Source: Candidatus Bipolaricaulota bacterium (GTDB lineage Bacteria; Bipolaricaulota; Bipolaricaulia; RBG-16-55-9). Taken from it: a stretch of DNA of 21,184 nucleotides. This document shows positions 7,429 through 14,438 of the stretch, piece after piece. The stretch's first letter is position 1. Every line of letters starts with the position of its first letter. The position numbers and the translations under genes were made by a program. The stretch is taken from positions 1 to 21,184 of the forward strand of contig WFPR01000228.1 of the NCBI GenBank assembly GCA_015487455.1, in the 5' to 3' direction. The notes under the pieces were generated by a model, which saw only the letters and a program-made list of their open reading frames with translations, did no database searches and had not been told where the DNA came from.

Positions 7429-8166
7429 GTGCGGGTCGACATCGTGACGCTCTTTCCCGAGCTGATCGAGCCGTACTTCGGGGGCGGGCTGCTCCGGACC
7501 GCGATCGAGCGCGGCATCCTCGAGATCCATCTGCACCCGCTGCGGGCCTTCGCCGAGGGCAAGCACAAGCAGGTCGACGATCGGCCCTACGGCGGCGGCC
7601 CCGGCATGGTGCTGAAGCCCGAGCCGTTCTTCCGCGCCGTCGAGGCCATCCGGGCCCGGTTGCCCGAGGGCGTGGAGCCGCGGGTGATCGTGCTCTCCGC
7701 CGCGGGCAAGCTGTTCAACCAGGCCCTGGCCCGCGAGCTGGCCCGCGAGGACTGCTTAATCTTGCTCTGCGGCCGCTACCAGGGGATCGACGAGCGGGTG
7801 CTCGCCCTCGCCACGGACGAGCTGAGCATCGGCGACTACGTCCTGAGCGGCGGGGAGCTGCCCGCCCTGGTGATCACGGAGGCCGTCTGCCGCCTGGTCC
7901 CCGGCGTCGTGGGGAACTTGGACTCGCTGGAGGCGGACTCGTTCGAGCACCCCTATCTGGTGGGGCCGCCCCAGTACACCCGCCCGCCCGAGTACCGCGG
8001 GCTCAAGGTCCCCGAGGTGCTGCTCTCGGGGAACCACGCGGAGATCGCGCGCTGGCGCCTGCAGCAGGCCATCGAGAAGACCAAGCGCAACCGGCCCGAT
8101 CTGTACGAGAAGTTCCTCGAGCTGCAGCGTCGGGAACGGGCCCAGGAGCGGGGACGGGGGGCGTGA
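7429..8166 (+). CDS. trmD: tRNA (guanine-N1-)-methyltransferase TrmD
   Basis: 245 residues; it methylates G37 of tRNAs with S-adenosylmethionine to keep the reading frame. The SPOUT trefoil-knot motifs are all present: DDRPYGGGPGMV (50-61), LCGRYQGIDERV (113-124), ELSIGDYVLSGGE (131-143) and RLVPGVVGN (155-163). The catalytic Asp170 lies in ADSFEHP, followed by GPPQYTRP (179-186) and LLSGNHAEIARWR near the C-terminus. The start is a GTG at 7429, since the protein begins MRVDIVTLFPEL as in homologues. It starts 10 bp after khpA and ends just before the neighbouring SPOUT methyltransferase gene. Confidence 0.97.
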   Translation: MRVDIVTLFPELIEPYFGGGLLRTAIERGILEIHLHPLRAFAEGKHKQVDDRPYGGGPGMVLKPEPFFRAVEAIRARLPEGVEPRVIVLSAAGKLFNQALARELAREDCLILLCGRYQGIDERVLALATDELSIGDYVLSGGELPALVITEAVCRLVPGVVGNLDSLEADSFEHPYLVGPPQYTRPPEYRGLKVPEVLLSGNHAEIARWRLQQAIEKTKRNRPDLYEKFLELQRRERAQERGRGA

Positions 8167-8183
8167 GCGGGCGGAGAGCGGAG

Positions 8184-8768
8184 ATGGGACGGCTGTACAT
8201 CGGACTGGTGCACTACCCCGTCAAAGGGCGCTACGGGGAGACGATCGCGACGGCCCTCACGGGGCTCGACATCCACGACATCGCCCGCAGCGCCAAGACG
8301 TTCGGCGTGCACCGCTTCTACGTGATCACGCCGCTGCGCTCGCAGCAGGAGATCGCCCAGCGCATCGTGCGCTACTGGCTCGACCAGAAGGGGGTCGACC
8401 CCACGCACCGCGCCGAGGCGCTGGAGACCGTCGAGGTCGTCGAGAGCCTCGAGGAGAGCCTCGAGCGCCTCGAGCGCGAGGCGGGCCAGAAGCCCCTGCT
8501 CGTCGGGACGTCGGCCCGCGTCTACCCCGAGCGCCCGCAGATCTCGTATAGGGAGCTTCGTCGGCGCGTTGAAGAGGCCCCCGACTCCGTGTATATTCTC
8601 TTCGGCACCGGCTGGGGGTTGGCCGACGAGGTGATCCGGCGCGTCGACTTCATGCTCCCGCCCATCCGGGGCGTGGGCGAGTACAACCACCTCTCGGTGC
8701 GGGCGGCCGCGGCGATCATCTTGGACCGCCTGCGCGGCCGGTGCGAGGGCGACGACGAGGCGCGATGA
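8184..8768 (+). CDS. SPOUT-type RNA methyltransferase, RNA_Me_trans (TM1570-like) family
   Basis: 194 residues from the ATG at 8184, which has GGAG at 8173-8176; a GTG at 8163 overlapping the trmD stop is the alternative start. The protein begins GRLYIGLVHYPVKGRYGE and ends with FGTGWGLADEV (140-150) and YNHLSVRAAAAIILDRL (167-183), which matches the knotted SAM-binding C-terminus of the RNA_Me_trans family. TM1570 of Thermotoga is the named relative, found in the same place between trmD and rplS. The family is thought to methylate RNA, but I know of no settled substrate. A mid-protein segment (about 84-101) is rich in Glu and likely helical. Context points to tRNA or rRNA modification. Confidence 0.85.
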   Translation: MGRLYIGLVHYPVKGRYGETIATALTGLDIHDIARSAKTFGVHRFYVITPLRSQQEIAQRIVRYWLDQKGVDPTHRAEALETVEVVESLEESLERLEREAGQKPLLVGTSARVYPERPQISYRELRRRVEEAPDSVYILFGTGWGLADEVIRRVDFMLPPIRGVGEYNHLSVRAAAAIILDRLRGRCEGDDEAR

Positions 8769-8808
8769 GCCTCTAAACCCAACCCAAACTCCACGACAAA
8801 GGGGACGG

Positions 8809-9186
8809 ATGGCCATGGACCAGCTCATTCGGGCGTTGGAGGAGGAACTCGTTCAAGCGAGGAGCCAAGGCGGCGAGGGCCCGGCGATCCCGCCCGGCGA
8901 GGAGCCGCCCTTCCAGCCCGGCGACAAGATCCGCGTGCACGAGCGGGTGACCGAGGGCGGCGAGGGGGGCCGCGAGCGGATTCAAGTCTTCGAGGGCGTG
9001 GTCCTGCGGGTTCAGGGGCGCGGGACCTCGCGGACGTTCACCGTGCGCAAGGAGTCCTTCGGCATCGGGGTCGAGAAGACGTACCCGCTGCACTCGCCCA
9101 AGATCGCGAAGATCGAGGTGGTCGAGAGGCGCAAGCGCGTCCGCCGCGCGCGGCTGTACTACCTGAGGGAGCGCCGCCTGCGCTAG
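8809..9186 (+). CDS. rplS: 50S ribosomal protein L19
   Basis: 125 residues. L19 lies at the 30S-50S interface. The family core is clear: FQPGDKIRVHERV (35-47), RERIQVFEGVVLRVQGRG (55-72), FTVRKESFGIGVEKTYPLHSPKI (77-99) and RARLYYLRERRLR at the end. Between the first helix and the FQPGD strand there are about 15 extra residues (SQGGEGPAIPPGEEPP), a Gly/Pro-rich loop compared with typical L19, which is slightly shorter. ATGs at 8809 and 8815 are both possible; a purine stretch AAAGGGG precedes them. Order trmD-methyltransferase-rplS-lepB is consistent with one transcript. Confidence 0.96.
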   Translation: MAMDQLIRALEEELVQARSQGGEGPAIPPGEEPPFQPGDKIRVHERVTEGGEGGRERIQVFEGVVLRVQGRGTSRTFTVRKESFGIGVEKTYPLHSPKIAKIEVVERRKRVRRARLYYLRERRLR

Positions 9187-9226
9187 ACCCCGCGCGTTCG
9201 AGGCGCGCAATCGCGATGGAGACGCG

Positions 9227-10066
9227 ATGGAGAGCGAAAGAGCCTGGGAAGAGAGAAGGAGCGAGGGCGAAGGCAAAGGCGAAGGCTTGAGCGACGCCCC
9301 CCAAGAGCCGCTCCCCTCGTCCATGGGCTTCCCCGCCGACGAGGGCGCCGAGGAGGCGGCGACGGAGGGGGAGCCCTCGGTTCCGCGGCGCAAGCCCCTG
9401 CTGTCCCGCCTGCTGAACGCCGTGGGCATCCCCACCAGCCCGGGCGTGGAGTGGGTGCTCGACTGGCTCCAAGTCATCGCGATCGCTGGGGTGCTCGCCT
9501 GGGCCGTCATGACCTACGGCGTGGTGCGGATGCGGGTGCCCACGGGCTCGATGGAGCCGACGATCATGCCCGGCGACAGCTTCTTCGTCGACAAGTTCAC
9601 GTACCGCGTGGGGCTGAACAAGCCGGAGCCCGGCGACATCATCGTCTTCTGGCACACGGAGAGGAACCGCCCCTGCGTGAGGAGCTTCCTGGTGTTTCAG
9701 CGGGTAGAAAACCCTCCATGCCGCGAGCGTTACGTCAAGCGCCTGATCGCCGTCGGCCCCGCGACCGTCACGATCAAGCAGGGCAAGATCTACATCAACG
9801 GGCAGCTCATGACCGACCCGGCGTTCCAACGCGACTACCTCTGCAGCAACGCCTACGCCCAGGACCCCCGGCTGCCCGCCAACGAGTGCAGCTGGACCGT
9901 GCCGGAAGGCAAGTTCTTCGTCTTGGGGGACAACACCCGCAACAGCTCCGACAGCCGCTACTGGGGCTTCGTCGACGCCCGGGACTTCATCGGCGAGCCG
10001 TTCTTCCGCGTCTGGCCACCCGACCGCATCGGCCCAATGAACGGCTACTTCGGCAGCCCCCGCTAG
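9227..10066 (+). CDS. lepB: Signal peptidase I
   Basis: 279 residues. This membrane serine protease removes signal peptides after Sec or Tat export. A 75-residue hydrophilic, acidic N-terminal region, partly encoded by a 6-bp repeat, precedes a single membrane segment (about 82-99). The catalytic serine is Ser108 in PTGSMEPTI and the general base is Lys171 in RYVKRLIAVG. Box E is GDNTRNSSDSRYWG (235-248). Two loops each carry a cysteine pair with the same spacing (Cys150/Cys165 and Cys206/Cys221, 14 residues between), plausible disulfides outside the cytoplasm. No strong ribosome site is seen before the ATG at 9227; the exact start within the variable N-terminus is less certain. Confidence 0.94.
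   Translation: MESERAWEERRSEGEGKGEGLSDAPQEPLPSSMGFPADEGAEEAATEGEPSVPRRKPLLSRLLNAVGIPTSPGVEWVLDWLQVIAIAGVLAWAVMTYGVVRMRVPTGSMEPTIMPGDSFFVDKFTYRVGLNKPEPGDIIVFWHTERNRPCVRSFLVFQRVENPPCRERYVKRLIAVGPATVTIKQGKIYINGQLMTDPAFQRDYLCSNAYAQDPRLPANECSWTVPEGKFFVLGDNTRNSSDSRYWGFVDARDFIGEPFFRVWPPDRIGPMNGYFGSPR
9263..9286 (+). repeat. RRRGGC hexamer tract in the 5' end of lepB
   Basis: Four consecutive 6-bp units (GAGGGC, GAAGGC, AAAGGC, GAAGGC) encode the Glu/Gly/Lys run of the LepB N-terminus. Confidence 0.7.
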
Positions 10067-10109
10067 CCCCTTCCCCTTTCCATCTCCTCCATCTCCATCT
10101 CCCCTCCCC
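10067..10109 (+). other. Pyrimidine-rich tract after lepB
   Basis: About 43 bases that are almost entirely C and T on the + strand, including repeated CTCCAT units, directly follow the lepB stop. The 223-bp gap holds this tract, a small hairpin, a promoter candidate and the leader of the next gene. C-rich, unstructured RNA of this kind could favour Rho-dependent ending, which is inference. Confidence 0.5.
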
Positions 10110-10112
10110 AAA

Positions 10113-10128
10113 CCCGTTCGAGGACGGG
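10113..10128 (+). terminator. Hairpin after lepB, possible terminator
   Basis: CCCGT (10113-10117) pairs with ACGGG (10124-10128) around TCGAGG. No T-run follows, so it would be at best an atypical or Rho-assisted terminator for the ffh-lepB block. Confidence 0.3.
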
Positions 10129-10183
10129 ATCGGGCTCCCCGTCGATGTGTGGCGCAGATTACACTCAAGGGGGACGGCTGGCC

Positions 10184-10212
10184 TTTCAAGGCCGTGGGGC
10201 GCGCGCTATGCT
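10184..10212 (+). promoter_or_regulatory. Probable promoter for the SLH protein gene
   Basis: TTTCAA (10184-10189), 17 bp, TATGCT (10207-10212). The -10 box is identical to that proposed for accBC. Transcription would begin near 10219, giving a leader of about 70 bases. Confidence 0.45.
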
Positions 10213-10229
10213 GACGGCACGTAGCACAC

Positions 10230-10249
10230 GGCTTGAGCTCTCTTAAGCC
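10230..10249 (+). promoter_or_regulatory. Stem-loop in the 5' leader of the SLH gene
   Basis: GGCTTGAG pairs with CTTAAGCC (one G-U pair) around the tetraloop CTCT, an 8-bp stem about 11 bases after the predicted transcript start and 40 bases before the GTG. 5' stem-loops often stabilise mRNAs of abundant envelope proteins; a role here is inferred. Confidence 0.45.
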
Positions 10250-10289
10250 GAGGCCAAGTCAACCCTGAACCCTGAAGGAGGGGGATACC

Positions 10290-11021
10290 GTGAGCGTGGG
10301 AGGCCGGATCGTGCGATGGACCCTGCTCGGCGTGGGGGCGCTCGCGCTGATCGGGGGCTTCAGCCCGCTGGGCCAGGCGGACGGCCCCGTCAAGTCGACC
10401 TCGGCGGCCTTTCAGGACGTGCCGCCCGACCACTGGGCGCGGCCCAGCCTGCAATACTTGCTGGAGCGCGGGGTCATCGAGGGGCTGCCCAACGGGCAGT
10501 TCCAGGGCGAGCGGGCGCCCAGCCGCTACGAGGTGGCCGTGATGCTCGCCCGCGCGCTGCAGTATTTGGAGGACGAGCTGGCGCGCGTCGAGGCCGCGCA
10601 GGCCCAAGCCGCGGCGGGGCCGGGAGGGCCGCAGCCCGCGACGGTCGAGGGCGTCAAGCCCGAGGACATCAAGGTCCTGCAGGACCTGATCTTCAAGCTC
10701 TCAGATCGGGTTCAGCAGCTGAGCGGCGAGGTGACCGCGATCAAGGCCCAGCGGCCGGAGATCGACCCCGAGCTGGCCGAGCGCATCCGGACCCTGGAGG
10801 CCCAGAAGGAGGAGATTGACCGCCTCAAGGCCCAGCTCGCCCAGACCCAGAAGACCGTCCAGGAGCTCAAGAGCCAGCTCACCAAGTTCCAGGTCCGGGC
10901 GACGACGGCCTCGGAGGAGAGCGCCGCGCGGACGAACCAGCAGGTGCTGGCCAACCGCATCATCGGGCTGTTCGCCCTGGGCGCGGCCGTCGTCGGGATC
11001 GCCCTGGCGACGCTGCGCTAG
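10290..11021 (+). CDS. S-layer-homology domain protein with coiled coil and C-terminal membrane segment
   Basis: 243 residues from a GTG preceded by a strong ribosome site (GGAGGGGG, 10277-10284). A hydrophobic N-terminal segment (about 8-25) is a signal peptide or anchor. One SLH repeat spans about 41-91 (FQDVPPDHWARPSLQYLLERGVIEG, PSRYEVAVMLARAL), the type that binds cell-wall polymers. A Pro/Gly linker (110-120) leads to a coiled coil (about 124-202) with heptad-like Leu/Ile spacing. A final hydrophobic segment (about 223-241) ends the protein. The SLH-plus-coiled-coil start resembles Thermus/Deinococcus SlpA-type tether proteins, but there is no beta-barrel here. A role linking wall and membrane is inferred. 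Its stop is 11 bp from the end of convergent clpP. Confidence 0.85.
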   Translation: MSVGGRIVRWTLLGVGALALIGGFSPLGQADGPVKSTSAAFQDVPPDHWARPSLQYLLERGVIEGLPNGQFQGERAPSRYEVAVMLARALQYLEDELARVEAAQAQAAAGPGGPQPATVEGVKPEDIKVLQDLIFKLSDRVQQLSGEVTAIKAQRPEIDPELAERIRTLEAQKEEIDRLKAQLAQTQKTVQELKSQLTKFQVRATTASEESAARTNQQVLANRIIGLFALGAAVVGIALATLR

Positions 11022-11032
11022 CGAAAGCTCAA

Positions 11033-11686
11033 TCAAGCGGGCTGCGGCGAAGGCGAGGGCGAGGGCGTCGGCTTACGGGTCTTGACGATCTCGTCGATGA
11101 GACCGTACTCGAGCGCCTCCTCGGCGCTCAGGTAGAAGTCGCGGTCGGTGTCCCGCTCGATCTTCTCGATGGGCTGCCCGGTGTGGTACGCCAAGATCTC
11201 GTTGATGCGCTGGCGCATCTTGAGCAGCTCCTCGGCGTAGATCTTGACGTCGACGGCCTGGCCCTGGGCGCCGCCCAGCGGCTGGTGCATGTGGATGCGG
11301 GAGTTGGGCAGCGCGAGCCGCTTCCCCTTCGTGCCCGACGCCAAGAGCACCGTGGCCATGCTGGCCGCCTGCCCCACGCAGATCGTCGAGACGTCGCAGG
11401 GGACGTACTGGATCGTGTCGTAGATCGCCAGCCCGGCCGTGATCACCCCACCAGGGCTGTTGATGTAGAGCTGGATGTCCTGCTCGGGATCCTTGGCGGC
11501 CAGGAAGAGCAGCTGCGCCACGACGAGGTTGGCCGAGTGGTCCTCGATCTGGCCTTGCAGGAAGACGATTCTGTCCTCAAGCAGTCGGGAGTAGATGTCG
11601 TAGCTCCGCTCGTACTGCCCCGTGCGGTCGATCACGAAGGGGATGAGCTGCTGGATCTCCCGCTCGTACTTCCTCACCAAGTCCAT
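11033..11686 (-). CDS. clpP: ATP-dependent Clp protease proteolytic subunit
   Basis: 217 residues. ClpP forms the 14-subunit proteolytic chamber fed by ClpX, ClpA or ClpC. The triad is present: Ser109 in GQAASMA, His134 in HMHQP, and Asp183 in DTDRDFYLS. The N-terminal part has the axial-loop region (LIPFVIDRTGQYERSYDIYSRLL in two stretches, 14-36) and SPGG (77-80). The last dozen residues form a Pro/Ser-alternating tail (TPSPSPSPQPA), encoded by a 6-bp-periodic tract and absent from most ClpP. It lies 36 bp downstream of tig, the usual tig-clpP order. No clpX follows: the next gene is the convergent SLH gene. A purine repeat (11697-11712, read leftward) may serve as ribosome site. Confidence 0.96.
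   Translation of the reverse strand: MDLVRKYEREIQQLIPFVIDRTGQYERSYDIYSRLLEDRIVFLQGQIEDHSANLVVAQLLFLAAKDPEQDIQLYINSPGGVITAGLAIYDTIQYVPCDVSTICVGQAASMATVLLASGTKGKRLALPNSRIHMHQPLGGAQGQAVDVKIYAEELLKMRQRINEILAYHTGQPIEKIERDTDRDFYLSAEEALEYGLIDEIVKTRKPTPSPSPSPQPA
11046..11069 (-). repeat. GGCGAR hexamer tract at the 3' end of clpP
   Basis: Four 6-bp units (GGCGAA, GGCGAG, GGCGAG, GGCGTC on the + strand) encode the Pro-Ser repeat of the ClpP tail. Confidence 0.7.
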
Positions 11687-11722
11687 CTGAAGATCACTCC
11701 CTCTCCCTCTCCTTCGGCCCCT

Positions 11723-12937
11723 TCATTGGGCGCGCCCGCGCACCCGCACCCGCTGCAGCAGGACGTCGAGGGCCTTCTCGTCCTCGAGGCGGCGGCGCAG
11801 GCGCGCGAGCTGCCCCTCGCGCTCGAGCAGCGCTTTAAATTTCACGGGGTTGATCCCCCGGCGCTCGGCCTCCTCCTTCAAGAACTTCTCGAACTCCTCG
11901 TCGCTCAGCTGAACCCCCTCCCGGCGCTTGAAGGCGCGGAGGGCGCGGTCCCGCTGGAGGCGCCGACGGACCGCCTCGCGCAGCCGACCGATCTCCTCCT
12001 CCGAAAGCTCCCGGCCTTGGCCCTGCCCTTGCCCCTGCCGTCGACGGTGCTCCAACTCCTGCTCGACGATCTCGTTGACGAGCTTGTCCGGCACCACCAC
12101 CCGGCTCCGCTCGACGAGCGCGTCCAGCGCGGCCAGCCGCAGCGCCTCTTGGTGCTCCTCCTGAAGGCGCCGCTTGAGGCGCTCCCGGACGTCGGCCTTG
12201 AGCGCCTCGACGCTCTCGTGCTCGAGCGTCTGGGCCAGCTCCTCGTCGTCGGGCAACTCCACGCGCTTGATCCCGTCGATGGTGACCGTCACGGTCTTTT
12301 CGCCCGACGCGAGGGTGAGCGTGACCTGATCGCCGACGCGCCGGCCGAGCAGCGCGGCCGTGAAGCCGTCGGCGCGGGCCTGCAGCTCGTACGTCTCGCC
12401 GCTCGGCAGCTTGACCACCACGACGTCCTCCTCCTCGACGACGGCGTCGTCGCCCTCCTTGGGGACGAGGGTCGCGTGGTCCCGCCGCAGCTCGTCCAGC
12501 ACGCGCTCGACGTCCTCGTCCGTCACGGCGCGGGGGGGCGGCGCCTCGACCTCGATCGTCTGGGGGTCGGCCAGCTCGACCTCGGGGAAGACCTCGACGG
12601 CCACCTCGAACGTGAAGGGCTTCCCGCCCTCGAACTCGATCACGCGGGCCTCGGGCCGGGTGGCCAGCTCGACGTCCAGATCTTCCAGCGCCTTGGGCAG
12701 ATATTCTTCGATCAGCTCCGTCTGGGCGTCCTCGTACAGAAAATCCTTGCCGAAGCGCATCTCGAGGACGCCGCGCGGCACCCGCCCCCGGCGGAACCCC
12801 GGGATCTCAACCGTGCGGGCCACCCGGCGGTAGAGCTCATCCAGCTTGCGATCCACGACGTCGGCCGGGACCTCGACCCGGATCACGCGCCTCGTCTCGT
12901 CGACCGCCTCGACGGTCGTCCTGACCGTTGTCCCCAT
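11723..12937 (-). CDS. tig: Trigger factor (ribosome-associated chaperone / prolyl isomerase)
   Basis: 404 residues, slightly short for the family (usually about 430). Trigger factor docks at the ribosome exit tunnel through L23 and folds new chains. The ribosome-binding signature is GFRRGRVPRGVLEMRFG (47-63). The PPIase (FKBP-like) domain is about 155-225, with a short core around ADGFTAALLGRRVGDQVTLTL (in the stretch 189-209). The C-terminal helical arms run from about 235 to the end. A Gly-Gln run (QGQGQGQG, 301-308), encoded by a hexamer tract, interrupts an arm. It heads the leftward tig-clpP unit, with a GGGGG ribosome site before the ATG at 12937 and a good promoter upstream. Confidence 0.94.
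   Translation of the reverse strand: MGTTVRTTVEAVDETRRVIRVEVPADVVDRKLDELYRRVARTVEIPGFRRGRVPRGVLEMRFGKDFLYEDAQTELIEEYLPKALEDLDVELATRPEARVIEFEGGKPFTFEVAVEVFPEVELADPQTIEVEAPPPRAVTDEDVERVLDELRRDHATLVPKEGDDAVVEEEDVVVVKLPSGETYELQARADGFTAALLGRRVGDQVTLTLASGEKTVTVTIDGIKRVELPDDEELAQTLEHESVEALKADVRERLKRRLQEEHQEALRLAALDALVERSRVVVPDKLVNEIVEQELEHRRRQGQGQGQGRELSEEEIGRLREAVRRRLQRDRALRAFKRREGVQLSDEEFEKFLKEEAERRGINPVKFKALLEREGQLARLRRRLEDEKALDVLLQRVRVRGRAQ
12015..12038 (-). repeat. CCYTGC-type hexamer tract inside tig
   Basis: Four 6-bp units (CCTTGG, CCCTGC, CCTTGC, CCCTGC on the + strand) encode the Gln-Gly run in the trigger factor C-terminal arm. Confidence 0.7.
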
Positions 12938-12959
12938 GGCGATCCCCCATCGGGGTTGG

Positions 12960-12988
12960 ATTATAGCGAGTTGCCCGAGGGATGCCCA
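12960..12988 (-). promoter_or_regulatory. Promoter for tig-clpP
   Basis: Read leftward, TGGGCA (12988-12983), 17 bp, then a perfect TATAAT (12965-12960). The transcript would begin near 12953, about 16 bases before the tig ATG. Confidence 0.6.
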
Positions 12989-12998
12989 TCGTCCCGGG

Positions 12999-13034
12999 CG
13001 TTTTCGCCTTCGCCCTTTGCCCTTCGCTCTTCGC
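12999..13034. repeat. Degenerate pyrimidine hexamer tract in the tig/livK intergenic region
   Basis: Units such as CGCCTT, CGCCCT, TTGCCC and TTCGCT follow one another without coding. It lies in the 168-bp gap between divergent tig and livK, which otherwise holds the two promoters and an AT-rich stretch (13058-13082) that stands out in this GC-rich DNA. Confidence 0.55.
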
Positions 13035-13044
13035 TTGGCTGGGC

Positions 13045-13073
13045 TTGACGGGGACCGAAATTTTTCTTAAAAA
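13045..13073 (+). promoter_or_regulatory. Probable promoter for the liv-type ABC operon
   Basis: TTGACG (13045-13050), 17 bp, TAAAAA (13068-13073), placed at an AT-rich island. A start near 13080 would leave a leader of about 26 bases with a ribosome site AGGGGG (13091-13096). A short AT hairpin (TTTCTT/AAGAAA, 13063-13077) overlaps the -10 box. Confidence 0.45.
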
Positions 13074-13105
13074 GAAAGAAAAGCGATGCTAGGGGGTGTG
13101 CGTCG

Positions 13106-14362
13106 ATGACGAGCCTCAGCCGCAGGGGGTTCCTCAAGCTCAGTGGGGCGTTGGTCGGCAGCTGGACCCTGCTGGGGGTCGGGGTGGGCAGGGGACAGGA
13201 ACCCATCAAGATCGGGATCTCCATCTCGGTCTCCGGCCGGTTCGAGCGACCGGCGGGCTACCTCTTCGAGGGGCACAAGCTCTGGGCGGAGCACGTCAAC
13301 GCCGCAGGCGGCCTCGGCGGACGGCCCGTGGAGCTGATCTTCTACGACGATAAGAGCGATCCGGCCGAATCCGTCAAGCTGGTGCGCAAGCTCATCACCG
13401 ACGATCGGGTGGACTTCCTCTTCAGCCCCTACGGGAGCGAGCTGACGGCCGCTGTGGCCCCCACGATTGAGGAGGCCGGGGTCCCGGCGATCGCCTCGAT
13501 CGTGGCCACCATGAAGCCCTGGAAGGGCCAGAACGCCCAGTGGATGGTCCAGTTCAGCTCGCCAGCGCCGCTCTACCTGGCGGGGGCCGTGGATCTGGCG
13601 GCCGAGGAGGGCGACGTCAGGACGATCGCCATCCTCTACGAGGACACCCCCTTCCCGACGGGGGTGGCCAACGGGCTGCGGGAGCGGGCTCAGGCTCGCG
13701 GGCTGGAGATCGTCCTCGACGAGAAGTACGACAAGGCGGTCACCGACTGGACCCCGCTGGTGGCCAAGGCCAAGGCCAGAGGGGCGGAGTTCCTGGCCGG
13801 TGGGGCGTACTTCCCGGCAGCCGTCGGGATCACCAAAGCGGCCGCGGCCGTGGGCTACCAGCTGAAGCTGATGGCCCTTGTCGTCGGGGTGGCCGACCCG
13901 AAGTTCGCCACCGAGATGGGCCCACTGGCCGAAGGGATGGCCGGAAACGAGCTCTGGCTCAAAGTCGTCCGCACCAAGGGCTTCCTCGTTCCGGGCCAGG
14001 AGATCACCAACGAGGAGTTCGTGAGGAGCTACACGGAGCGCTTCGGGCGGGAGCCGGAGTACTGGTCGGCCGCGGGCTACGGGGCCGGGCAGCTGCTGGC
14101 CCAGGCGATCACCCAGGCCATCGAGGCGACGGGCGAGCCCGATCGGATGGCCGTTCGCGATTTCCTCTTCACCTTCGAGGGGGAGACCATCTACGGCCCG
14201 TACGGGGTGCACCCCCTGGGGACCCCCGACGCCGGTCTCCAGCGGCGCAAGGACCAGTTCATCATCCAGTGGCAGAGACGGGACGGCGAGCTGACCAAGG
14301 AAGTGATCTGGCCGGCGGCGATGGCCACCGCTGAGCCACTCTTCGGCTGGCCTCGCGCGTGA
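13106..14362 (+). CDS. ABC transporter substrate-binding protein, branched-chain amino acid type, Tat signal
   Basis: 418 residues of the Peripla_BP_6 (LivK-like) fold. It should capture the ligand outside the membrane and deliver it to the LivHM permease. The N-terminus carries a twin-arginine signal: SRRGFLKL (5-12) then a hydrophobic stretch (about 13-28), so it is probably exported folded through Tat. There is no lipobox cysteine. The mature part begins near EPIKIGISISVSGRFERPAG and includes the AAGGLGGRPVELIFYDDKSDP block typical of the family. The ligand cannot be read from sequence: leucine/isoleucine/valine, amides, urea and aromatic acids are all carried by relatives. It is the first gene of a five-gene transporter operon; a 121-bp gap with a hairpin follows. 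Confidence 0.9.
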   Translation: MTSLSRRGFLKLSGALVGSWTLLGVGVGRGQEPIKIGISISVSGRFERPAGYLFEGHKLWAEHVNAAGGLGGRPVELIFYDDKSDPAESVKLVRKLITDDRVDFLFSPYGSELTAAVAPTIEEAGVPAIASIVATMKPWKGQNAQWMVQFSSPAPLYLAGAVDLAAEEGDVRTIAILYEDTPFPTGVANGLRERAQARGLEIVLDEKYDKAVTDWTPLVAKAKARGAEFLAGGAYFPAAVGITKAAAAVGYQLKLMALVVGVADPKFATEMGPLAEGMAGNELWLKVVRTKGFLVPGQEITNEEFVRSYTERFGREPEYWSAAGYGAGQLLAQAITQAIEATGEPDRMAVRDFLFTFEGETIYGPYGVHPLGTPDAGLQRRKDQFIIQWQRRDGELTKEVIWPAAMATAEPLFGWPRA

Positions 14363-14375
14363 CGACCAGCGGGGT

Positions 14376-14436
14376 TAAACAAGCCACGCAAAGGGAGCAA
14401 AACAGCAGAGCAAGGCAAAGCCCAAGGCAAGGGAGG
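14376..14436 (+). other. A/G-rich CAA-AAGG low-complexity spacer between livK and livH
   Basis: About 60 bases built from short units such as GCAAAGG, GCAAGGC and CCAAGGC, with very few T. It has no reading frame of note. It resembles the other hexamer tracts in the window. Confidence 0.5.
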
Positions 14437-14438
14437 GA

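Noticed and set aside
11183..13048. A 621-codon open frame on the plus strand opposite clpP and tig
   Set aside because: It mirrors two clear minus-strand genes with complete motifs. Its composition (runs of Leu, Val, Asp, His and Arg) is what antisense of GC-rich coding DNA gives, and no family is recognisable.
13058..13082. AT-rich stretch before livK as a rho-independent terminator
   Set aside because: The arms are short and AT-only, the stretch sits between divergent genes, and it fits better as the promoter -10 region.
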